Program-made: the position numbers and the translations under genes
DNA from: Bacillus sp. FJAT-25509
GTDB lineage: Bacteria; Bacillota; Bacilli; Bacillales; Bacillaceae_G
Assembly (NCBI RefSeq): GCF_001420605.1
Contig: NZ_LJIZ01000021.1
Span: forward strand, 329,856 to 393,855
DNA: 64,000 nt
Direction of reading: 5' to 3'
The notes under the pieces: generated by a model
Told to the model about the DNA's origin: nothing
What the model saw: the letters and a program-made list of their open reading frames with translations, nothing else
Database searches by the model: none
In this document: one piece after another, positions 8,810 through 19,825 of the stretch
Numbering within the stretch: position 1 is the stretch's first letter
Layout: every line of letters starts with the position of its first letter

Positions 8810-10468
8810 ATGGAGAAGTTCGATGTGATTGTTGTTGGCGCAGGATTGGCTGGTTTAGTTGCAACTGCTGAGATGGCTGATGCTGGGAAAAGTGTATTGT
8901 TATTAGACCAGGAACCGAAAACATCAATAGGTGGTCAGGCTTGGTGGTCATTTGGTGGGTTATTTTTAGTAGATTCTCCTGAACAACGTAGATTAGGAAT
9001 TAAGGATTCGAAGGAATTAGCTTGGCAGGATTGGCTTGGAACAGCGGGATTTGATCGAGAAGATGATGAGGATTATTGGGGAAAGAAATGGGCAGAGGCA
9101 TATGTCGAATTTGCATCAGGTGAGAAAAGGCAATGGCTCTATGACCTGGGTGTGAGATTTTTTCCAATCGTCGGTTGGGCTGAACGTGGTGGATATCTTG
9201 CAGAGGGACATGGGAATTCCGTGCCACGATTTCACATAGTATGGGGCACAGGGCCAGGAATTGTTGCTCCTTTCGAACGAAGAGTTCGCGAGCATATGAA
9301 AAAAGGTTTAGTAGAATTTAGGTCCCGTCATCGTGTAGATCAACTATTAACACAAGATGGAGCAGTAGTCGGGGTAAGTGGTTCTTTATTAGAACCAAGT
9401 AAATCAGAGCGAGGAGAAGATAGCTCTCGTGAAATAATTGGTGACTTTCAATATGGGGCAAAAGCCGTTTTAGTATCAAGTGGCGGTATTGGAGCGAACT
9501 TTGAATTAATACGCCAAAATTGGCCAAGTCGACTAGGTACCCCGCCGAAAAGGATGATATCTGGTGTACCAGCACATGTTGATGGTCGAATGCTTGCTAT
9601 TACTGAGAATGCAGGTGGTCGAATTGTTAATCGTGATCGAATGTGGCACTATACTGAAGGCATAAAAAACTGGAATCCAGTATGGAGCAATCATGGAATC
9701 CGTATTCTTCCTGGACCATCATCAATTTGGTTAGATGCACGTGGACAACGATTTCCTGCACCTAATTTTCCTGGTTTTGATACTTTAGGTACATTAGAAA
9801 CTATTCAACAAACTGGTTATGATTACTCCTGGTTTATTTTAACGAAAAAAATCATTCAAAAAGAGTTTGCACTTTCAGGTTCGGAACAAAATCCTGATTT
9901 AACAGGAAAGAGCATAAAACAAGTGATGAAAAGGGCAACTTCAGGGATACCAGCACCTGTAAAAGCTTTTATGGAAAAAGGAGAGGACTTTGTCGTTGCA
10001 GACACATTAGAAGAGCTTGTCGAAGGCATGAATAAAATAACCGGGGAAAATTTACTAAACTATGATGAAATCGAACGTCAACTAATCGCACGTGATCGTG
10101 AAATGGATAATAAATTTACGAAAGATTTACAAATCACTGCCTTAAGAGGAGCGCGAAATTATATTGGTGATAAATTAATTCGTGTTGCATCTCCTCATAA
10201 AATTTTAGACCCTAAAAACGGTCCATTAATTGCTGTCCGTTTAAATATTGTGAGTCGTAAAACACTAGGTGGGCTTCAAACAAATTTAGATGGTAATGTA
10301 TTAAATTCTTCAGGAGATACAATTCCTGGATTGTATGCAGCAGGTGAAGTTGCTGGATTTGGCGGTGGTGGTGTACATGGTTACCGCGCGATGGAAGGAA
10401 CATTTTTAGGTGGTTGTTTATTTTCAGGTAGACAAGCAGGAAGAGCGATTGGTAGAGATTTAGAATGA
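8810..10468 (+). CDS. FAD-dependent dehydrogenase, KstD/fumarate reductase flavoprotein family
   Basis: Flavoprotein of 552 residues. The N-terminal Rossmann motif is VIVVGAGLAGLVATAEMA (residues 6-23), with the ribose-binding acidic end LLLDQE near 37. The C-terminal FAD motif GLYAAGEVAGFGGGGVHGYR lies near residue 505. Length and the AWWSFGGLFLVDSPEQRR segment match the FAD-binding dehydrogenase group related to 3-ketosteroid delta-1 dehydrogenases (COG3573). True steroid activity is not implied. A very strong AGGAGGGGG ribosome binding site precedes the ATG. The next gene follows 41 bases downstream and may share the transcript. Confidence 0.85.
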   Translation: MEKFDVIVVGAGLAGLVATAEMADAGKSVLLLDQEPKTSIGGQAWWSFGGLFLVDSPEQRRLGIKDSKELAWQDWLGTAGFDREDDEDYWGKKWAEAYVEFASGEKRQWLYDLGVRFFPIVGWAERGGYLAEGHGNSVPRFHIVWGTGPGIVAPFERRVREHMKKGLVEFRSRHRVDQLLTQDGAVVGVSGSLLEPSKSERGEDSSREIIGDFQYGAKAVLVSSGGIGANFELIRQNWPSRLGTPPKRMISGVPAHVDGRMLAITENAGGRIVNRDRMWHYTEGIKNWNPVWSNHGIRILPGPSSIWLDARGQRFPAPNFPGFDTLGTLETIQQTGYDYSWFILTKKIIQKEFALSGSEQNPDLTGKSIKQVMKRATSGIPAPVKAFMEKGEDFVVADTLEELVEGMNKITGENLLNYDEIERQLIARDREMDNKFTKDLQITALRGARNYIGDKLIRVASPHKILDPKNGPLIAVRLNIVSRKTLGGLQTNLDGNVLNSSGDTIPGLYAAGEVAGFGGGGVHGYRAMEGTFLGGCLFSGRQAGRAIGRDLE

Positions 10469-10509
10469 AATATTGGAGAACTCAGTGCCATATACTAGAG
10501 GTGTTTTAA

Positions 10510-10929
10510 TTGATAAAAGAGGAGAAAATAATTAAATTTGTTTCACAAGGAAAGAAGCAATCCGAGGAAATACTAGAAATATTTGAAGAAGCACCAAACA
10601 ATGAAGATATGGTTATGTTAAGAATAGGATTAAACGGCCAAGACTTTTGTTATATTAACGAAAACTTTTTTGATGCATTATTAATGCTGAGACAAGATTT
10701 AGAAGAAATGAACATTCAAATTCATTGCAATGGAGCTGCATTAGATGTTTATCCATCTCCAATGTCATTATCTATGGGGAATGGACGTTTAGCTTATAAA
10801 TTACAGTCCGGTAAACAAGCCAAATCAGAGGATCTAGTCGATCTATTTGATTGTGACTTTAATTTGAATTTTGTTAGCATTGATGAACAACAAAGATTCT
10901 ATAAAGAATGGCTTAATAGTTTAGGATGA
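10510..10929 (+). CDS. Uncharacterised 139-residue protein
   Basis: Acidic cytoplasmic protein with a TTG start and GAGGTG seven bases upstream. I do not recognise a named family. It has no signal peptide, membrane segment or metal-binding cluster. The central part (residues 45-95, from NGQDFCYINENFFDALLML through NGAALDVYPSPMS) reads as a compact alpha/beta domain, in the style of small immunity-like or SMI-type accessory proteins in Bacillus. It lies 41 bases after the flavoprotein gene and is followed by a good terminator, so it may be the operon's last gene. Confidence 0.7.
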   Translation: MIKEEKIIKFVSQGKKQSEEILEIFEEAPNNEDMVMLRIGLNGQDFCYINENFFDALLMLRQDLEEMNIQIHCNGAALDVYPSPMSLSMGNGRLAYKLQSGKQAKSEDLVDLFDCDFNLNFVSIDEQQRFYKEWLNSLG

Positions 10930-10973
10930 AAATGTAAAGTCGTATTCATCCACACATGAGTATATTAAACAAA

Positions 10974-11006
10974 TTTGATCGACAAACTAGTCGATCTTAT
11001 TTTTTC
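10974..11006 (+). terminator. Terminator after the 139-residue protein gene
   Basis: Perfect stem GATCGAC / GTCGATC with a six-base loop followed by a long T-rich tract. Confidence 0.8.
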
Positions 11007-11011
11007 TTTTG

Positions 11012-11042
11012 TTGACTTAAACCATAGTTTAAGTCGTATGAT
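11012..11042 (+). promoter_or_regulatory. MerR-type promoter with 19-bp spacer and operator
   Basis: TTGACT at 11012-11017 and TATGAT at 11037-11042 are separated by 19 bases, the long spacer typical of MerR-controlled promoters. The spacer contains a perfect dyad ACTTAAAC-N4-GTTTAAGT at 11015-11034. It fits direct autoregulation by the MerR protein encoded just downstream. Confidence 0.8.
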
Positions 11043-11082
11043 ATTCTTGTCGACAATGAAAGCTATATTTTTGGGGGTCCCA

Positions 11083-11448
11083 ATGAAATATTGTTCAATT
11101 AGTGAAGCTGCAGCAAAGTTCAATATTACTGAATCAACCTTACGTTATTATGAAAAAAAAGGGCTATTACCACTGATTGAGCGTGATCAAGCAGGTAGAA
11201 GGCTATTTTCAGAAAATCAAATGTCACTCCTTGAAACCGTTATTTGTTTAAAAAATACGCATATGTCCATTAGTAGTATTAAGCAATATATTGATTGGGT
11301 CGTAGAAGGAGATAAAACGGTTGATCTCAGACTTGAAATGATGAGGAATCATAAGCAAGCAGTTCTTGAAGAAATTTCGTTAATGACCAAATCGTTAGAG
11401 GGGATTGATTTGAAAATTAATCGTTATACAAATCAATCGGATTTTTGA
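11083..11448 (+). CDS. MerR family transcriptional regulator
   Basis: Regulator of 121 residues starting MKYCSISEAA; an upstream in-frame start at 10975 lies before the promoter and inside a terminator, so ATG 11083 with GGGGG upstream is chosen. The N-terminal winged helix-turn-helix is typical (residues 3-70): AAAKFNITESTLRYYEKKGLL followed by RRLFSENQM, quoted in short parts because the R-x-Y-Y-E-x-x-G-L-L signature is diagnostic. The C-terminal part is a dimerisation helix without a metal-binding Cys set, so the inducer is likely an organic compound. It forms an operon with the SDR gene 47 bases downstream. Confidence 0.9.
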   Translation: MKYCSISEAAAKFNITESTLRYYEKKGLLPLIERDQAGRRLFSENQMSLLETVICLKNTHMSISSIKQYIDWVVEGDKTVDLRLEMMRNHKQAVLEEISLMTKSLEGIDLKINRYTNQSDF

Positions 11449-11495
11449 AAAAAGTATAATATCAAGTGGAAAATATATGGAAAAGAGGAATTAAA

Positions 11496-12257
11496 ATGAA
11501 ACTTTCAGGAAATACAATCCTTATTACAGGTGGAAGTACTGGGATCGGATTAGCTTTTGCAGAACGGTTTATTAAATCGGGAAATAAAGTCATAGTGACT
11601 GGACGACGTGAAAATGTCCTTAAAAATGCGAAAGAAAAATTTCCAGATCTTATTACACATGTTAGTGATTTGAGTTCTGAGTCTGAACGTGTATCATTGT
11701 TTAATTGGGTAACAAAGAATTATCCAGAAGTGAATGTGCTAGTGAACAATGCAGGGATTCAACAACGTTTTAATGTTTTAAAAGCAGATGCTCAGAACGA
11801 TTGGCATTATTTCAATAAAGAAATCACAACAAACATTGAAGCACCATTCCATCTATCTATGATGTTTGCTCCATATTTTGCTACAAAAGAAGCGGCAACG
11901 ATTATGAATGTTTCATCGGGATTAGCTTTTACTCCTTTGGTCATTGCTCCAATCTATTCAGCTACAAAAGCAGCAATTCATTCCTTTACAATGAGTTTAC
12001 GTCATCAACTTTCCGAAACATCTGTAGAAGTAATTGAAGTTGCTCCTCCGGCAGTTAATACTGATTTAGGAGGAACAGGATTGCATACTCACGGCGAACC
12101 TTTAGATGAATTCGCAGATGGTATTTTCAAGGGATTAAAAGAAGGGAAACAAGAAATTGGATATGGAACATCAGTTGAACGACTTCGTATGTCACGAGAT
12201 CAAGTCGATGAACATGTTACAAATATGTACAATATGTTGAAAAATACAATTCAATAA
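11496..12257 (+). CDS. Short-chain dehydrogenase/reductase, DltE-like
   Basis: Oxidoreductase of about 253 residues. The cofactor motif TGGSTGIG is at residues 11-18, NNAG near 82, and the catalytic YSATK near 150 with the preceding Ser in VSSG near 137. ATG 11496 has AGAGGA at the right spacing; the ATG at 11466 lacks one. The group includes B. subtilis YkvO/DltE-like SDRs, whose physiological substrates are mostly unknown. Co-transcription with merR suggests that the MerR inducer is related to its substrate. Confidence 0.87.
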   Translation: MKLSGNTILITGGSTGIGLAFAERFIKSGNKVIVTGRRENVLKNAKEKFPDLITHVSDLSSESERVSLFNWVTKNYPEVNVLVNNAGIQQRFNVLKADAQNDWHYFNKEITTNIEAPFHLSMMFAPYFATKEAATIMNVSSGLAFTPLVIAPIYSATKAAIHSFTMSLRHQLSETSVEVIEVAPPAVNTDLGGTGLHTHGEPLDEFADGIFKGLKEGKQEIGYGTSVERLRMSRDQVDEHVTNMYNMLKNTIQ

Positions 12258-12334
12258 CCATCTTTTTTCAGCAGTATAATTTTCAATAAAAATCACTTTA
12301 TTTGTTGATCATAATATCTGAAGTGGAAAAAAAT

Positions 12335-12377
12335 AAAAAAGGGCAAATTTGTTAATTCGAATTTGTCCTTTTGTTGT
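12335..12377 (+). terminator. Terminator after SDR gene
   Basis: Stem AAAAGGGCAAATT / AATTTGTCCTTTT with a loop of about ten bases, preceded by A-run and followed by T-rich sequence. Confidence 0.8.
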
Positions 12378-12504
12378 TTTGTATTGGCTTTACAGTATTC
12401 CTTATTCCAAACATCCGTATAGCCTCTTCAATGAAAGGGTACGAATAAAAAGGGTACTAGAAAAATGAACAAGCTATAAACACTGGTAAAGGAGTGAGTG
12501 TGTA

Positions 12505-14223
12505 ATGGATAAAATGAAGAATACGGTTAATCCCGACACGCTTTCTGGAATGGCCCAAAAAACAGTTGGACAGTTTTTGTTTGATTGCTTGAAGCTAGAA
12601 GGCATTACAAAAATTTTTGGCGTCGCAGGAGACTATAATTTTTCACTACTTGATACTTTGGAGCGATATAACGGAATCCAGTTTATCGAAGGTCGGAACG
12701 AACTAAACGCGGGTTATGCTTCAGATGGTTACGCAAGAATCAAGGGGATTTCCGCTCTTATTACGACGTTTGGGGTTGGGGAGTTGAACGCATGTAATCC
12801 GATAGCAGGAGCATATAGTGAACATGTTCCGATAATTCATATTGTTGGTTCGCCAAAAGAAAAAGATCAAAAAGAACACAAACTGATGCACCACACTTTA
12901 ATGGATGGAGATTTTAATGTATTTCGCAATATGTATAAACAGATAACGGCCTATAATGCCGTTATCACACCTGAAAATGCCATGATTGAAATTCCGGCTG
13001 CTATTCGCATTGCAAAAGAAAAGAAACAGCCTGTTTACCTCGTTGTGGCCGATGATTTAGTTGATCAGCCGATTATGAACCGGATAGAACCAACACCACA
13101 ACAAAAAACGTCTAACTTAATATCTCTTCAGACTGCAGCAGAACATGTCCGTCAGTTGCTAGATTGTGCAAAGCGGCCAGTCATCCTAGTGGATGTGAAA
13201 ACCATACGTTTTGGCCTTCAGGCTGCAGTTAAGCAGCTAGTTGACGCAATGAATATACCCGTTGTTTCCATGATGTTTGGTAAAGGGGCATTCGATGAAA
13301 CCCATTCTAATTATATCGGAATGTACTTAGGCTCGTTTGGATGTTCTGAAGTTCAAAGTACGGTAGAAAATGCAGACTGTATCATTGCGATTGGCTTGGT
13401 ACCCGCGGACACCAACACAGCGAATTTTACCGCAAAACTGAATTCAATGGTGACGATCGATATCCAATCAGACCTAGTTAAAATTGCAGGTGCAGTATAT
13501 CCAAACGTTCTTGCTACCGACTTGCTTCAAGCAGTACAAAATGTTGGTTATAAAGGTCAAGGATTACTCAAACAGGTGTCATTTCCATACAATCAAAACA
13601 ATGTAAGTAATGATGAACCACTTAAAGCGGCCGGCTATTATCCACTTTTTCAACGTATGCTGAAAAAGGATGACATTTTGATTGTTGAGATTGGTACACT
13701 CTTCAATGGTATGGCGGAGGTGAGGCTGCCGAGTAATGTTACATATATTGGGCAAGGAGGCTGGGGATCCATTGGATATGCAACCCCCTCGACGTTCGGT
13801 GCAAGTATCGCGGCTCCAGAACGTCGGGTGTTACTGTTCACAGGTGATGGATCACTACAGTTAACTGCTCAAGAAATCAGCTCGATGCTCTATTACGGCT
13901 GTAAACCTATCATTTTTGTCTTAAACAATGACGGTTATACGATTGAAAAATATTTAAATGTCAAAACTAAAAATCAAAAATACAACAAAATCCCTAGGTG
14001 GTCTTATACTAAGCTGGCTGAAGCCTTTGGGGGCAATGCGTTTACTGCGATTGTCAGTACCAATGGAGAGCTTGAACAGGCAATTAACCAAGCTGAAATT
14101 GAATGTTCTGAAAGACTCTGTATTATTGAAATGATTGTAAAAGACCCATTGGACGCACCAGAAAATATGAAAAAGATATACAAGTATTTGGAAAAGCAGG
14201 CGATACACAACAGCCAAAAATAG
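12505..14223 (+). CDS. Thiamine diphosphate-dependent 2-keto acid decarboxylase
   Basis: Enzyme of 572 residues in the pyruvate/indolepyruvate decarboxylase family, which converts 2-keto acids to aldehydes with release of CO2. The cofactor-activating Glu is in EGRNELNAGYASDGYAR near residue 52, the paired active-site His in KLMHHTL near 120, and the ThDP/Mg motif runs from GDGS near 448 to NNDGYTIE near 475. Substrate preference (pyruvate, phenylpyruvate, indolepyruvate or branched 2-keto acids) cannot be decided by eye. The gene looks more GC-rich than its neighbours, which hints at acquisition. It stands alone between terminators. Direct repeats AAAGGGTAC lie at about 12434 and 12451, upstream of the start. 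Confidence 0.9.
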   Translation: MDKMKNTVNPDTLSGMAQKTVGQFLFDCLKLEGITKIFGVAGDYNFSLLDTLERYNGIQFIEGRNELNAGYASDGYARIKGISALITTFGVGELNACNPIAGAYSEHVPIIHIVGSPKEKDQKEHKLMHHTLMDGDFNVFRNMYKQITAYNAVITPENAMIEIPAAIRIAKEKKQPVYLVVADDLVDQPIMNRIEPTPQQKTSNLISLQTAAEHVRQLLDCAKRPVILVDVKTIRFGLQAAVKQLVDAMNIPVVSMMFGKGAFDETHSNYIGMYLGSFGCSEVQSTVENADCIIAIGLVPADTNTANFTAKLNSMVTIDIQSDLVKIAGAVYPNVLATDLLQAVQNVGYKGQGLLKQVSFPYNQNNVSNDEPLKAAGYYPLFQRMLKKDDILIVEIGTLFNGMAEVRLPSNVTYIGQGGWGSIGYATPSTFGASIAAPERRVLLFTGDGSLQLTAQEISSMLYYGCKPIIFVLNNDGYTIEKYLNVKTKNQKYNKIPRWSYTKLAEAFGGNAFTAIVSTNGELEQAINQAEIECSERLCIIEMIVKDPLDAPENMKKIYKYLEKQAIHNSQK

Positions 14224-14233
14224 TCAGTATATA

Positions 14234-14277
14234 AAAAAGTTGGAATCAATAAAAAAGATGATTCCAACTTTTTTTTG
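14234..14277 (+). terminator. Terminator after decarboxylase gene
   Basis: Perfect stem AAAGTTGGAATCA / TGATTCCAACTTT with a ten-base loop and an eight-base T-tract. Confidence 0.9.
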
Positions 14278-14429
14278 ATTGTCAATTCTCTCTATTTCTT
14301 ATGGCTATTAACCTTAATCTACTTCCAGATAGCTGGCTTGAAATTTAGTTTGATTTTTTCTCTTGACTTGAAATCCATTTCATAAATTAGATTGAAAGTA
14401 AGCCGATTTTCAACGAAGGGAGAAAAAAG

Positions 14430-14735
14430 ATGAACAGTAAAATTGATTTTAAATACGATGAACATCTATTGTTTACCGTTACAGGTTTATTGGATATCTT
14501 TGATGGAACACAGAATATTTACTTTGGAGATTTGTATTTAACCAATAAAAGATTATATATTGTAAGCAATAAGCTATTAAATTTGGAAAAATCCTTCTGG
14601 TTTGAAGGAGAAAGAAGAGAGTTTGAACATTCTACATTCATTGTAGGTGAACACAGGATTACGGTAAGATGGGCATACAGTGGAAACCTTGTTTCCTTTA
14701 TAAACGCTTTTTCCAAAATGAATGTTAAAACATAA
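14430..14735 (+). CDS. Small protein with GRAM/PH-like features
   Basis: Protein of 101 residues. The segment GDLYLTNKRLYIVSN (about residues 32-46) is the strand-turn-strand signature of bacterial GRAM/PH-like domains, and EHRITVRW near 75 fits a later strand. No signal peptide is present. Such domains bind lipids or proteins in other settings; here no role can be given. GAAGGGAG lies eight bases upstream of the ATG. It ends 36 bases before the LacI gene and may share its transcript. Confidence 0.65.
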   Translation: MNSKIDFKYDEHLLFTVTGLLDIFDGTQNIYFGDLYLTNKRLYIVSNKLLNLEKSFWFEGERREFEHSTFIVGEHRITVRWAYSGNLVSFINAFSKMNVKT

Positions 14736-14770
14736 AAATCCTAAAAATTCATATGTGTTGGAGGTGTGTG

Positions 14771-15718
14771 ATGGCAAATATTAACGATATTGCAAGATTA
14801 GCAGGTGTATCTGTCTCTACTGTTTCTAGAGTCTTAAACAATTATAAGTATGTTGCTAGTGATAAACGAGAGGCAGTTCTAAAAGTTATTGAAGAAATGA
14901 ACTATACACCAAATAAAAATGCAATTGATTTAATTCGAGGAGAAACAAGGACAATTGGTGTTATTCTCCCATATAACAACAATCCAGCATTTGATCAAAT
15001 ATTAAACGGAATACTGAACAAGGCATTAGAGAAAGATTTTTTGATAACGGTACTTCCTTCAAATTATCGTAAAGAAAAAGAAGTGGAGTATTTGCAAAAG
15101 TTAAAAAGCAAGCTGTATGATGGCATCATTATCACTTCACGAGCAAATGATTGGGAAACAATCATTCCGTTTAGCGAATATGGTTCAATTGTTGCTTGTG
15201 AATATACACAACACAAAGAAATTGGTTGTTCTTATATGGACCGCTATTCTTCTTATCTAGATGCTTTCCAACTTTTAAAAAACAAAGGGCATGCTGTGGT
15301 AGCATTCACAACAGCTAGGCTGGAAAGTAATAGCACGAAACAAATGATTACTGCTTACAATGAGATTTTTGGTGAACTTCAACCTGAATACCATCTATCA
15401 GATTGTCATTGCTTAGAAGACGGATATGAAGCTGCAAAGAAATTCCTGGAATTACAAAAAAAGCCAACTGCTATCTATGCAAATGGAGACGAAGTGGCAG
15501 GGGGCATGTTTTTATACGCAAAGTCACAACAAGTGAAAATCCCTAATGATTTAGCAATCATTGGTCAAGAAAATCAACCAATTGGTATCGGGATGGGAAT
15601 TTCTACAGTGGATCACCAATTAACGAAAATCGGTGAACAAGCTTGTAGCCTTGTCATAAAGAAATCTAGAGAAAAAATAAAAATACCTTATCGAATTGTA
15701 GAAAGAGATTCTGTTTAA
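14771..15718 (+). CDS. LacI family transcriptional regulator
   Basis: Regulator of about 315 residues. The N-terminal lac-type helix-turn-helix and hinge are clear: INDIARLAGVSVSTVSRVLN at about residues 3-22, then NYTPNKNAIDLIRG. A periplasmic-binding-protein-like ligand domain follows (GVILPYNNNPAFDQILNG, then the effector-pocket region around GQENQPIGIGMGISTVDH). ATG 14771 has GGAGGTG upstream and gives the canonical N-terminus; the ATG at 14753 does not. The HAD phosphatase gene follows after 47 bases, so the pair probably handles a sugar or sugar phosphate. Confidence 0.92.
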   Translation: MANINDIARLAGVSVSTVSRVLNNYKYVASDKREAVLKVIEEMNYTPNKNAIDLIRGETRTIGVILPYNNNPAFDQILNGILNKALEKDFLITVLPSNYRKEKEVEYLQKLKSKLYDGIIITSRANDWETIIPFSEYGSIVACEYTQHKEIGCSYMDRYSSYLDAFQLLKNKGHAVVAFTTARLESNSTKQMITAYNEIFGELQPEYHLSDCHCLEDGYEAAKKFLELQKKPTAIYANGDEVAGGMFLYAKSQQVKIPNDLAIIGQENQPIGIGMGISTVDHQLTKIGEQACSLVIKKSREKIKIPYRIVERDSV

Positions 15719-15765
15719 AGCATAATTAAAGATAAAAAAAATAGAGAAAAATGTGGGGAAAGAAA

Positions 15766-16536
15766 ATGAGTAAAAAATTTATAGTTTTTGACATTGATGG
15801 AACATTATTAACGACTGAAATGAAGTTTCTAGATAGTACGAAACAAGCTTTAGTTTCTCTTAAAGAAAATGGACATGAAATCGTAATCGCAACAGGAAGA
15901 GACTACACTTCTGCAATATCAATTGTCGACGAACTCGAAATTGATACTTATGTTTTATGCAATGGGTCAGTAGGGTATGTCCGCCATGAATTAGCACATG
16001 AGGAAGTATTTTCAAAAGAATCGATTATGAAACTAATTAATATTGCGAAGGAAAACAATGACCAGATTGTGTTCCAAACATTGGACGGAGTAAAAAGACA
16101 TTTTGAAGAACCTGGAGAGTCATTAACAAGTTCTTATGAAAGTTTAGGGTTGATTATCCCTGATTTTGATGAAATGTATTGGAAAGAAAATTCCATTATT
16201 CAAGCTATGCTTTTTTGTAAGACTGAAGATCTTCATAAATATGATATCAGCGAATTCCGATATGTGAGTTGGCACCAATATGGCTCAGATGTCATTCCTA
16301 GAGAGGGTTCGAAAGCAAAGACAATTTTGAAAATCGCTAAAGAAAATGGATTTAAGCAAGAAGATATTGTCTTCTTCGGTGATGGAATGAACGACATCGA
16401 ACTAATGGAACATTCAGGAATTGGCGTTGCAATGGGAAATGCTGAAACTGCGGTAAAAGAGAAAGCTAATTTAATCACAGATAGTTGCAATGAACATGGT
16501 ATTTACAATGCGCTTAAGAAAATGTTATTAATCTAA
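15766..16536 (+). CDS. Cof-type HAD-IIB phosphatase
   Basis: Phosphatase of about 256 residues. HAD motif I is FDIDGTLL with nucleophile Asp near residue 8, motif II is IATGRDY near 42, the motif III lysine lies near 185 (EGSKAKT), and motif IV is FFGDGMNDIELM near 205. The cap between motifs II and III is the type IIB module. Relatives hydrolyse sugar phosphates or pyridoxal phosphate; the substrate here is unknown. ATG 15766 with GGGGAAAG upstream is preferred over 15751. It is probably in an operon with the LacI regulator. Confidence 0.9.
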   Translation: MSKKFIVFDIDGTLLTTEMKFLDSTKQALVSLKENGHEIVIATGRDYTSAISIVDELEIDTYVLCNGSVGYVRHELAHEEVFSKESIMKLINIAKENNDQIVFQTLDGVKRHFEEPGESLTSSYESLGLIIPDFDEMYWKENSIIQAMLFCKTEDLHKYDISEFRYVSWHQYGSDVIPREGSKAKTILKIAKENGFKQEDIVFFGDGMNDIELMEHSGIGVAMGNAETAVKEKANLITDSCNEHGIYNALKKMLLI

Positions 16537-16712
16537 TACCTGAACGAAATTAGATTAACCTAGAAAAGCGCGAACACTTTGTGAACTCTGCTTGATTTGA
16601 TATTACTGACTTTAATAATTGGTAGAATTAGATTAAGATCTGACTTAATGTATGATATTTTTTGGAAAATCGAATAATAATCTTCAGATAGCACTTTATC
16701 TGGAGGACAAAT

Positions 16713-17708
16713 ATGAAGCGCACATTTAAAATAATTGGAATATGTTTACTTTTACTGATCATAGTTGGTGGTGGATCGATATTTCTATCTCCAAGACCTG
16801 TTACGTGGTTTTTGAAAAAGTCTTTCGCCGGTGGGATTGAAGTAGAGGCAGCTGATTATGGTATAGCAAAACATAAAACAACAATGGATACTGATATTGA
16901 ATACTCATCAAAATATAAAAGCAGTACGTTTGATTTGATTAAGTATAAAGGTGATTTGAAATACGTTCCAACTATTTTTTGGATTCATGGTGGCGCTTTT
17001 GTAGCTGGAGATAAAAATGATGTTCGGAAATATGCTACATATATCGCGAGTCATGGGTATAATGTAGTGAATATAAATTACCCCTTAGCTCCAAGTGTTG
17101 CTTATCCAATACCTCTACAACAAATTGATCAAGCATACAAATTTGTCAAAAAAAATGCTGGTAAATATAGACTGGATTTAAACAATATTTATATAGCTGG
17201 AGATTCAGCAGGAGCTCAGCTTACAGCACAATTTGTAAGCATTCAAATGAATAAACACTACTCCGATACAGCTAAAATAGGTCAAAGTGTTGATCCAAAT
17301 ACAATCCGTGGTGCGATTCTTCTTTGTGGTCCTTATGATATGAAAGAAGTTCAGACAAACGCTTCATCAAGATTTATTAAATTTGTATTTAAACGGGTTG
17401 GATGGGCCTATTTTGGAAAATACAATTGGGAAGATGAAAAGATGACAAAGGAAACATCCCTTTTAAGAAATGTACCAGAAAAATTTGTTTCAACATTTAT
17501 AACTGATGGAAATACAGGTTCCTTCGAATCACAAGGTAAAAAATTCGCAACTTTACTAGAAAAAAGAACAGGTGTTAAACAAGTCTTTTATAGTAAATCA
17601 GAAGGAAAACTAGGTCATGAATACCAGTTCCAAATGAATACGAAAGCTGCCCAAAATACATTTAATGAATTACTCAATTTCTTGAACGGTACGAAAGTTT
17701 CTCAATAA
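16713..17708 (+). CDS. Alpha/beta hydrolase, hormone-sensitive-lipase type
   Basis: Protein of 331 residues with an N-terminal membrane anchor or uncleaved signal (residues 5-25) and an extracytoplasmic HSL-type hydrolase domain. The oxyanion motif HGGAFVAG is near residue 91, the nucleophile Ser in GDSAGAQ near 163, and Asp and His candidates lie in ITDGNTGSF near 268 and GHEYQF near 305. The substrate is an ester of unknown type. A small hairpin at 16684-16702 (CAGATA / TATCTG) sits directly before the ribosome binding site. Confidence 0.85.
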   Translation: MKRTFKIIGICLLLLIIVGGGSIFLSPRPVTWFLKKSFAGGIEVEAADYGIAKHKTTMDTDIEYSSKYKSSTFDLIKYKGDLKYVPTIFWIHGGAFVAGDKNDVRKYATYIASHGYNVVNINYPLAPSVAYPIPLQQIDQAYKFVKKNAGKYRLDLNNIYIAGDSAGAQLTAQFVSIQMNKHYSDTAKIGQSVDPNTIRGAILLCGPYDMKEVQTNASSRFIKFVFKRVGWAYFGKYNWEDEKMTKETSLLRNVPEKFVSTFITDGNTGSFESQGKKFATLLEKRTGVKQVFYSKSEGKLGHEYQFQMNTKAAQNTFNELLNFLNGTKVSQ

Positions 17709-17740
17709 AAAGCATTGGAATTCGCTGCCTCCATTCACCC

Positions 17741-17787
17741 AAAAAAGAACCTCATAAGTACTTACACTTATGAGGCTTCTTTTTCTT
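17741..17787. terminator. Bidirectional terminator between hydrolase and protease genes
   Basis: Stem CCTCATAAGT / ACTTATGAGG with A-run left and T-run right. It lies between convergent genes and can serve both. Confidence 0.88.
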
Positions 17788-17800
17788 TATAAATCAAACT

Positions 17801-19825
<2,025 letters not shown>

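Noticed and set aside
8810-10468. Steroid-degrading dehydrogenase assignment
   Set aside because: The flavin folds match, but no steroid pathway genes are near, so only the broad family is claimed.
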